Assembly (NCBI RefSeq): GCF_932276165.1
Contig: NC_063984.1
Coordinates: 2,239,501 to 2,303,500 of the forward strand
Reading direction: 5' to 3'
From: Plutella xylostella
Taxonomy: Eukaryota > Arthropoda > Insecta > Lepidoptera > Plutellidae
DNA: 64,000 bases
Shown here in pieces: positions 55,780-64,000 of this stretch. Under the pieces are notes generated by a model. That model was not told the origin of the DNA. It made no database searches and saw only the letters and a program-made list of their open reading frames with translations. The position numbers and the translations under genes are program-made. The number at the start of each line of letters is the position of its first letter. Within the stretch, counting starts at the first letter, position 1.

Positions 55780-55950
55780 GCATTATACGGTGGAGCTCTA
55801 TACAGCAGCGCTCTCTACGGGGGCGCCTTATCCCCCTGCGGGTGTCCCCCGCGCCGCAGCCCCTCACCCCCTCCGGCGTCCGACGTCAAGAGGCCTGTGG
55901 CCTACGTCCTCATGAAGAGCGATGAGGAGCCGCCCCAGCATGTTATATGA
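55780..55950 (+). CDS. Sox21a: Sox21-type gene, exon 4 with stop
   Basis: The acceptor ACCTTTCAG precedes 56 codons and TGA (55948-55950). It begins ALYGGALYSSALYGGALSPC, then a proline/serine-rich stretch, and ends VKRPVAYVLMKSDEEPPQHV followed by Ile. The repeated ALYGG/ALYSS units recall the tyrosine-rich C-termini of SoxB proteins. Phase 0 continuity with exon 3 and GC-rich codons support the model. Termination gives a 225-residue protein, short for the group. Confidence 0.85.
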   Translation, partial: ALYGGALYSSALYGGALSPCGCPPRRSPSPPPASDVKRPVAYVLMKSDEEPPQHVI

Positions 55951-57167
55951 AGACCAGTGCCGCTCCCGGCCCGGGCTTGGCCCCAGCATTGGGAGCGACC
56001 CTCGACTTCCACTACCGAGAGGGAAACCAGCTCGCCTGACAGTGTGTGAGGGAAATAGCACGAGTGGGGGAAAAGGTAGGAAGTGAAGGACAGCTACAGT
56101 AGTAGACTGAGCTTACCTGACAGTGTGTGATGGAGAAAGGATAGGAAGTGTTGGTGAAGACTGATTGTTTGGGATTTTTCAAGGGGTGAATTTGGTGTTG
56201 GTTAGGTTACTTACGTGCTTGATATTATATTAGTGCAATATATTATAGGCAAGGCAATGTAAAATCTTTCCAGTAATAGAGGACTCGGTACTATTTGTTT
56301 TTGAAAGTCTGTACTGTAAATCTACGTATGTGTAAATATAAGTATCTTAGTTTATTGTGATGGATATCTCGGCTAGAATAACATATCATGTAAAATGTTA
56401 GAGCGTGTACAATTTATTGTTGATAGCACTGAATGTTTAGTAAACTTTTTTATTTGAACAGTAGCTAGACCTTACGACGCTATGTCAATTTGTAAAAAAG
56501 ACTTTCGTAGAACTGAAGTTATAATATATAACTTCTTATTATACCTAGCACAGTTGAGTTACATAATATATTACTGACCTATTTAAACAGGTATGCACTA
56601 CTGTACTATTTTACTTACGTTTCCTTTAAAATGGTGGATTTGAAGACATAATGGGGTCCGTCTAAACTTGAAAATTCAAAATAACAAAAGTTGTTCAGAA
56701 TGGTGACCTGAGCCATCGCCTATTTAGCAGTTCTTTTAAATCACACTGTATATTATTAAACAATGCCCATTCTACCTTATCCCAGAATAAATACTTCGTA
56801 AAGTTAGGAAGTTTATCATGGTTTATCATATCAATGTAAATAATAGAATAAAAAATAATATTATATACTTAGTAGACACAATAATGTACGCATTTATTTA
56901 TCATAACAAGGATACTACTTACTATAATAAATAAGAGAGCGTTGTATGACAATTATTCATTAACTATACTTACATTTACATTTTTTACTTTATGTGCATT
57001 TACGAGTATTTTGTTAATTATTTTTTGTATGGTTATTGTTAGAACTGTTTACATTAAACTATGGATTGAAATACGTCACCTATTTGTACATACTTACACC
57101 TTAGTGTTCGTTTGTCAGCTGTTATTTTTACATACTTACACCTTACTCCTAATAGTTTTATTTTGTT
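55951..57167 (+). other. 3' UTR and downstream region of the Sox21-type gene
   Basis: The first ~200 bases remain moderately GC-rich, then the sequence becomes AT-rich. Candidate AATAAA signals occur at 56786-56791 and again near 56848 and 56926. A Helitron follows from 57168. The short open frames here show no domain. Confidence 0.4.
56786..56791 (+). terminator. candidate polyadenylation signal
   Basis: First AATAAA after the Sox21-type stop codon, giving an ~850-nt 3' UTR. Later signals at 57695-57700 and 57706-57711 are alternatives. It could be a chance match in AT-rich DNA. Confidence 0.3.
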
Positions 57168-57383
57168 ACTAGCTGTTCCCACGCGCTTCGCTTCGCCTTA
57201 AAAAGTTTTCCCGTGGGAATTTCGGGATAAAAAGTAGCCTATGTTCTTTCCCAGGGTCTAGACCGTATGTATACCAAATTTCATTCAAATCCGTTCAGTA
57301 GTTTTGGCGTGAAAGAGTAACAGACAGACAGACAGAAAGACAGACAGACACAGTTACTTTCGCATTTATAATATTAGTTAGGA
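57168..57383 (-). mobile_element. Lep1-like non-autonomous Helitron, copy 2
   Basis: On the minus strand it starts TCCTAACTAATATTATAAAT and ends GGGAACAGCTAGT. It contains a GACA-type tetranucleotide tract (plus-strand 57321-57351). Internal words CCGTTCAGTAGTTTTGGCG and TTCCCGTGGGAATT match copy 1 at 48454-48651 in inverted orientation. Confidence 0.8.
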
Positions 57384-58150
57384 TAAGTAATAATTTAGCT
57401 GTCCATTGATTTTAATTGTTAATGTACCTACTTTTATTGAAGTTTTTTGAGTAAGCACACATTGACATTTAAATTTAAATATTCTTCACTATCTACTGCT
57501 AGGTAAGTACTATTATTTCTTTTGCAACCTCTTTTAGGCTAACTACATTATATAGTTTTATTTCTTTTAATTGTTTTAATACACTGTACACTTATTGTTA
57601 CTTTATACAAATATGTTTGTTTACTGTTATAAATGATTAATTGTCTAAGTTTTTAATGATATCACTATCATTCTGAAATGCAATGACATTAAATAATAAA
57701 ACTGAAATAAAGTGCTTTTCTTTATACCACAATATGTAGTTACCCTATTTTTAAGGGTTCCGCAGTCTGTTCCTCAAGAGGTAAAAACGGAACCATTACA
57801 GGATCACTTTTGACTATCTGTCTGTCTACCAAGACCCTTTATTTTAAACTTGAATTCATGAGAAACTGAAACTTCTCCCATAACACGTTGTGCTGAAATA
57901 TTTCGGCAAAAATAAAATAGTTCCCACCTTATTCAGTATCTAGAGTTACGGGAGAGAACCAATGAAAAAAATGATATTACCATGCCTTATTAAGCTTCAC
58001 TCCCTAGAATACCAATATATTGAAAAAAAATAACTACAGGTCGGAATTTTATCACTGTGCTGTACCCGCCAGCATCTCATGTCTCAGTATGTCAGCACTT
58101 ACCTGCTGAAATACTGAGCAATTTAATGAAATACACTAATAATAAACCAC

Positions 58151-58262
58151 TCACTGCTGGGCAAAGGCCTCCTTATATTTGGTCCAACGATCGCGATCCT
58201 CCGCCACTTCGGACCACTCAGGTAGGAACTTGTCCAAATCGTCCCGCCATCTCAGTGTGACA
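58151..58262 (-). pseudogene. RTE-type LINE C-terminal fragment
   Basis: The minus strand reads VTLRWRDDLDKFLPEWSEVA, then EDRDRWTKYKEAFAQQ and a stop. TRWRDDLD...LAEDRDRW...EAFAQQW is the hallmark C-terminal pattern of insect RTE-like proteins. Only ~36 codons survive. It differs from the fragments at 33400 and 36835, so it derives from another subfamily. Confidence 0.75.
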
Positions 58263-60489
58263 CAAATCAGGCTATTAAAGAAAAAAAAAAACACTCTGTT
58301 TAAGCGAGAAACCCACCTATACAGAAAACATGACCTTTTAATTAATTAACCAGACACGCGACAGCTATCTTGCTGCGAAAACAAAACAAACAATAATCTA
58401 TGGACTTTGCATTTAACACCCTTGAAAAACAAAACATCAGAAACAATCTCCAACTCTAGAACACACCCTAACCTCAAATGAAGCGATGCCACTACAAAAC
58501 GCTTCCAATCGTGAATTCTCGTAAAAATCTGGGGTGAGCTACAATTTAATTTGCTCCCGTTCAATTATCAGTGCATAAACACTACATCAATTTCACTACC
58601 TAGCCTAGTGTCCCCCGGATTTGGTTTCGCTGGCTCTTAACTGGTAATATTAGGGATGATATTAGGTTGGAAAATGCTGTGGGGAGGGACGGCGTATGTT
58701 GAATGGACGGGGTGATGTGAAGAGCACTGCACATGTTCTGTTTTGTTCGAGCCGTGTTTTTGTTGGGTATTGGAGTAGGTTTTGCTGTTCGGAAAGAATT
58801 AGTTTGTTACAATTTGGTTTAGATATTATAACTATACATAGTAGGTATTGAATTTATAAGCTATCTATGAGTAGATTGGATCTATATCGACACTGGAAAA
58901 GCGAAAATTATAGAGCGGAAAAAAATACTGATTCCAGCAACGTATAGTTACGACGACTCAGAAAAAAATGTCGTTATTAATTTGTTCAAATACAATGTCT
59001 GAAATTCAAAATGCTTAATAGACGAGAAGAAAACCCACTGAAAGTCTTTTGATACTTCTGTTTAGGTATAGGTCTCCTTACTGTGAAAAGTGTAAAATAT
59101 TCATATCTGCTGACCACTAAGGCCGACCGCAGTGATTCGGTGGGGAGTAAAGTAAGGGATTCCATGAATTCCCCTCTATGTAATACTATGCATATACAAG
59201 TGGTGATCGCTTTCAGGGAAGACATACGGTGATGGCCGAATGGTATGAACCACCGTCATTTTGAGCTGAGCTTTATAACTGCTAGGGGACTAACTCTGGT
59301 TCCACGAAGACAAAATATGAAGATCGAATAGGTGGCAAGTGTGAAAATGATTTAAAGAACCTTCTGTATACTATGTCGCACTTTATATTACTATTATTTG
59401 ACCTACTATTTTTTTATTTTCGAAACATTACTGTAAAGACTATAAACTTTTTTATGATTCCATTTAGGATAATAATTATCAGCACTAATCTAAGACAAAA
59501 CTGGGTAAGTATAGAAAACTTTTAAATACCAGTATTGCAACTATAGAATCTTAGTTGTGAAGTCACAGTAGGTGCTCCGGACGCGGCCGGGGCGGTGACT
59601 GCAATAGGCCAATTTCAATCGCTGACCCGGTGTATTGTACCAAATAAATGCCGTATGAAAGGTGTATCTGCCCATTTTGTACGAATTGGAAGATAGATGA
59701 TCGGATTTTTAAATCCACCCTTTCTTTATATTCCAAATGTATTTTTTGTTTAGGTAAACGGCTAGTAGGTACTTAACATAGCCGCTATACAATTTCTACG
59801 AACAACTTACAAATCCGTCGTAGTGTACCTAATGATCCAACTTCATTACCATGGAGATCAAGAAACACTCGTTACTTATCACCAAATAACCTTACACTTC
59901 TCAGTTTCACAAAAACAAGAACCTCCCAAGCCCCAGTCTCCTCTCCCCCCCCTTTCCCTCCCCAAAAGAAACGATCAAATCACAAAGTAGTATTCAAATC
60001 AAAACGGCAGCAACCCTTTCATTCTCATTCAGGGTCCATCGCGACGGCGCTCCCGGCGACACAAACAAATAACCCGACCGGGATGGAACCACACCTGCGA
60101 CTAAACTTTGCGATTGAAAAATTTATGGAAAAGTACTTCTTGAGATTATTGTTTACGGTTTCGGGAAAGTGAAAGGCTACGAAGTGCTACGGCGTAGCTC
60201 GTAGCACCAAAGCTCGTAGGCATAATAATTATTATTAAAAAATTTAAAAGTTTCTGTGTTAAGTATTTATTTCTCAGTAGGACTTTAATGTATTTTGTAT
60301 TTATTATAAACATGTAACTAACAAAACAAAAGAGCCCATACCATTGGTAGCAACGCAGTTAAACGCTTAGTTATAAAAATATTCTCAAGAACAAATTCAC
60401 TTATTAATGATAGAAATAAAATATATCTGAACTTACTCGTTGTTTTAGCTTGTTTTATTTGTTTTACTAGGTTGTTGAAATCTGGTGTG

Positions 60490-61110
60490 TAATCACAAAC
60501 TCAAAATACGAAATTGCGACTGCGACTAATCGCAAGTGTGCAAGCGGGGTGTCGTTCAGAAATCGCAATGATTGAAGTCCTGCGATGCGGGTCACGCACG
60601 CCACCGGCGCTCACAAAGGCCTCAAATTTGCACGTAGCAGCCCGTTTACGCGGCATCTCGCATTCATCGCATTCAATTCGGCTGTATACGAAAAATTGCC
60701 ATTATGCCGAGCCGCCGCCATGACACCCGAGAGTCAAAAGCGCGACTGTTTGTTATGACGAGATGATGTAACATTCTCTGTTTGCATTGTTGCCGATTTG
60801 GTAAGAAGTAAGTGAGTTGGTTATAGTGATAAAGGATAGATTCACTCGCAACACTAGTCAAAGTTAAAACGCGCACGGTCGATAACAAAATAAAAACTAA
60901 AAACGTTAAAAAATAATTCAACCGTTCCATTGTTGGCGCGCCTAAATTCAAACATCGAACAAAAAAAAACAAATCACGACCATAAAGAAAGAGCGATAAG
61001 TTTTATTTACAGTGACAATGTTGGCGGCGGAAGCGGTTGTCGATCCGATAGCGAAGTGTCACAAAGCAGCTTATTTCCGGAGCGCGGGCACAACGCAATA
61101 AATGGGAACT
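60490..61110. promoter_or_regulatory. GC-richer, repeat-free block with a Sox-type motif
   Basis: Composition shifts from AT-rich to about balanced. No transposon ends are visible. Words include GCATTGTTG (60785-60793), GACAATGTTGGCGG (61014-61027) and an ACCTGC-free but CG-containing background. An apparent frame at 60514-60723 has no domain. It could be a conserved enhancer or promoter of a gene beyond the window. Confidence 0.25.
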
Positions 61111-61439
61111 AACATCAAGGTGGCTAAGGGGCTTGCAGTTTTGTTGCACTAAAAATGCATCAGCCATTGTAGTAAAAGTATAAAACGCTGGGTACCATAT
61201 TATTCTTTATACAGGGTGGTCGGCACATGTGATGTAGATACATAATTATAATACAATAACGCAACATAACAAACTGTAATTTGGATTACCCACTTTACTT
61301 AAATCTATGATCTATTGCTACTATACTTACTTCGAGATAACTTTTGAACTTTAGATTCGGTTTTCATAAAATAGCATTGGATTTTAAAGTATAAATAATT
61401 CCGTATATTTCAATGTACCTAAATAGGTTAGGTATAGGT

Positions 61440-61570
61440 TGGCTGGAAGAAATTGCTTTTTGGCAATAAGCCCGCTTTTGTATACGTTTGTGTTTTTTTA
61501 TTTGTAACTGTTCTCTTTTATGTTTGCTTTTGTATGTGTACATTAATGTGTATAAATAAATAAATAAATA
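61440..61570 (+). mobile_element. LINE 3'-end fragment
   Basis: Plus-strand GGCTGGAAGAAATTGCTTTT, GGCAATAAGCCCGC and TTTTGTATACG lead to a tail of TAAA repeats at 61551-61570. It matches the GGCCGCC-type LINE tail family. A shorter related piece is at 61850-61905 (GGTTGTCTTGGAAAAATAGC, AATAAGACCGC). Confidence 0.55.
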
Positions 61571-62340
61571 GGTAGAAGAAAATCGTATTTTAATTGGGAT
61601 GCATGAAAGAAGCCGCCCCGACTGTCACATCATCTGTACGCCTTTATAGATACGTCCGGTGCACCATGGGAATTCAGCGATTGACAATAATCAGAATGGC
61701 TAATCCTTATACCACGGTGACAATCCCTAGACCAGCTCTAGTCATTGACACCGACACGCTAAGAAGAACAATGGTTTCTTTATAGTCTTGGTAAACGAAA
61801 TGCGTAGTAGTAAAATATTATACTTACCCTATTTGATCATAAATATCCTTCCACCCAAGGGTTGTCTTGGAAAAATAGCTTTACGCAATAAGACCGCTAA
61901 TTTTTTACCTATGTGTAAGTATAATTATAATTATGTTATGTAAATTCTATGCTTGTTATTCGATACCGGTCGAACATCTTTAATATTTGTATGTGGGTAG
62001 GTTACTTTTACTTTGACAATAAGTCAGTCGTTGTCAGCCTTCGTCTGGTTGTTAAGCTCTCGTTATTCGGCGCGGTAGCGATTATCGGAATAGGTAATTT
62101 TATTGTGAATTTGAGAAATATCGGTTAAATATCACCTGCTATTAGGCATTATATTTTTTCATATTTCATTATTATAATTATTAACGGACAAGTGAATTTT
62201 GTGTGTGAATCTCAAGATTAGATTTCTCAAGCATCGAGGCCCACGCCCAGCCTTGGGCGTACTCACGTGAGCAAAACCTATCATATTTATTATTATAAAA
62301 CTTGTTGTGAAAGTATAAATAAATATTTATTTATTTATTT

Positions 62341-62430
62341 AATTCTTTATTCTTTATTGCACAAATATAAAAAAAAAAATGTACAAAAGGAGGGCTTAAC
62401 GCTAAGAGCATTTTCTACCAGCCAATAAAT
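62341..62430 (-). mobile_element. LINE 3'-end fragment
   Basis: Minus-strand GCTGGTAGAAAATGCTCTTA, GCGTTAAGCCCTCC and TTTGTACATT end in CAATAAAGAATAAAG. This matches the order in 54935-55040 and 43865-43995. An ATTT simple repeat abuts it (62312-62340). Confidence 0.5.
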
Positions 62431-64000
62431 AAAATCTCTCAGATAGATATATCTGTACTTTCCAGAGTAGCATGAAGGGTAGCCATAGCGTTTCTTTATT
62501 ACACATACTGTGTGTAAAAGCAACAAATGTGTCCAAATAACACTTGAAACGCTATCAATATATTTTTCACTAACCACCCTATTGTGGGGCCGTTTGTAAC
62601 CCTCTCAAAGGACCCAGAATCGTCGCGATTAACTCCACAATAACGAAAATACTTCACAAAAGACTCATAAGCATATAGAAGCCGTAATCCGATCAGTGGA
62701 AAAGTCTCCGTATTCATAGAATGGCGTAGGGATGGGAGATGCGCTTATAATGTACGTATGGGCTCTCTTGTTTTGTTATTATTACCTATATTATACATTT
62801 ATAATCATATCATTTATTGGGCGTTTTCGTGCTTTGGTCGGCACATTAAGCCGTCGGTCTCGGTTTCTGTTTCGACAGCAGTCGTTGAGCCTAGTCAGAG
62901 GCCTTCGGTCAACTTGAAAACATCTGACAGTCGGGTTGACCACTCCTGACAACTCTCCCAGCACAAGCTTCCTTGTGTTGAGGTCCACCAATCCGCATTA
63001 AGCCAGCTTGGTGCTTCTTTCATTGGAAGTTGATCCGTGCACCAGCAGTGGTGATGGGTTGTGATTTATTGTATGCATAAAACGTTAAAATAAATATTTT
63101 TTATTGACATATCCCATCCCTAGGGCAGCTCAGCGCGGCACGCTACAATGACGTCACACAAAGTGACCACGCATCGCGCTGAGCGCGAAAGGAGTTCTAA
63201 ATCTGAATAAAAAAGGTACTTGGCTTTGTGCTGAAACTCTTTGTACAAGCCGAGTCTATTTATGTTTTGCAATGTTCTGGATTACGTTCGCAGAGAAAAA
63301 GATCGGAAATCTCTCCATCCACTAAAAAGTTTGAGTCAAATTTTCATTTACATAGAAAACCATGTCACATCTTGTATGTATTTCAATTTTCAATTCTCGC
63401 AGTCATACCAAGTTACAGTGAAATAAACCCTCCCAAACACAAAATCAAAAGGTTCAACAAAACAGACTGCTCCGTTTCCCGCGCCAAAGAATGCTTGACA
63501 TAAATAATAGCGGTAAATAAGAGTAAAATATTGAAAAACGTCATGGGGGCAGAAAGGCGTGCGAAACTGGATATCCTGGCATTTCCGGTCGCGCGCGCTA
63601 AAATGGCACAACGGATATTTGCAGACGCGAGCGGGACGCAGAAAGAAACTAACCATAGACAACTATCACTATTGTTTAACATTTAAATATAACCCTTTTA
63701 TTTCAACAAAAAAATATGGTTTACATCTTTTGAAGTTCTTTGAAGCAATGTTTGAAACCGCCTCAGCAAATGGACTAAACGTGATTACATGCGATGAAAC
63801 GGTCATACTTTTTATTTCTACAGTCACGTAACATGTGTGGGGATGAAATTACAACTTTCTATCCTCAAACGGGCAGAATTTTGAGCAGATAAAAACCCTT
63901 TCAGCTTTAAAAAATATCTCCTACATTTGGTGGACGAAACATTCGTGGCTTACTTACTCTCTCTCTTTTTCGGCCGTATAGGTACGGGATGTCTTTCATT

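Larger units (their letters stand above)
57384..64000. other. distal gene-free stretch
   Basis: No gene was recognised. Identified parts are an RTE C-terminal fragment (58151-58262), a GC-richer candidate regulatory block (60490-61110), LINE-tail fragments (61440-61570, 61850-61905, 62341-62430) and a diverged LINE/SINE tail (62995-63065). The segment 63115-63660 is less AT-rich but holds only overlapping short frames without known motifs. The block 59930-60130 is repeat-free with CCC-rich and CGACCGGGATGG words. Confidence 0.5.

Noticed and set aside
63228..63831. Several overlapping frames near the right edge
   Set aside because: Both strands are open in multiple registers with no recognised motif; a chance effect of fewer stop codons in less AT-rich DNA.

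Overview
The window reads as AT-rich, repeat-laden animal nuclear DNA, most likely from a moth or butterfly (Lepidoptera). Three SoxB-type HMG-box genes lie within about 50 kb, which matches the clustered SoxB locus of insects. The interspersed repeats (Lep1-like Helitrons, TA-flanked MITEs, RTE and jockey LINE ends, tRNA-derived SINEs) are typical of lepidopteran genomes. No ribosomal RNA, functional tRNA, CRISPR array or bacterial feature was seen.

Genes: (1) a single-exon Dichaete orthologue on the minus strand (6422-7135); (2) a single-exon, clearly divergent SoxB gene on the minus strand (27819-28499), which may be the insect SoxB3 type or a fast-evolving Sox21b; (3) a four-exon Sox21-type gene on the plus strand (45139-55950). 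The HMG box of the third gene is split by a phase-2 intron of about 9 kb. By family knowledge these are nuclear DNA-binding regulators of neural, segmental and stem-cell fates. Genes 1 and 2 share orientation and gene 3 is opposite. The long spaces between them probably hold enhancers, and I mark several candidate regulatory segments.

Mobile DNA, left to right: MITE copies (2-5 kb); a tRNA-derived SINE (7.9 kb); a 757-bp element bounded by a 10-bp target duplication and built of degenerate ~15-mers (13.0-13.8 kb); a complete 1.8-kb gag-only LTR retrotransposon with near-identical LTRs and a tRNA-Pro primer site (15.9-17.7 kb); MITEs and a GC-rich exon-like island (20-27 kb); a dense nested-transposon zone (29-40 kb) with a SINE inside a MITE, an RTE fragment inside a pogo-like MITE and a 1175-bp DNA transposon with a 9-bp target duplication and twelve subterminal motif copies; a jockey-type LINE with an open reverse transcriptase frame (40.6-42.5 kb) and an RT relic (42.9-43.8 kb). 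The large Sox21 intron adds further MITEs, a Helitron and a mariner relic.

The last 6 kb has no recognisable gene. It holds LINE-end fragments and a GC-richer, Sox-motif-containing segment (60.5-61.1 kb). Splice sites, starts and repeat boundaries were read by eye. Family assignments come from recognised protein motifs and were not confirmed by any search.
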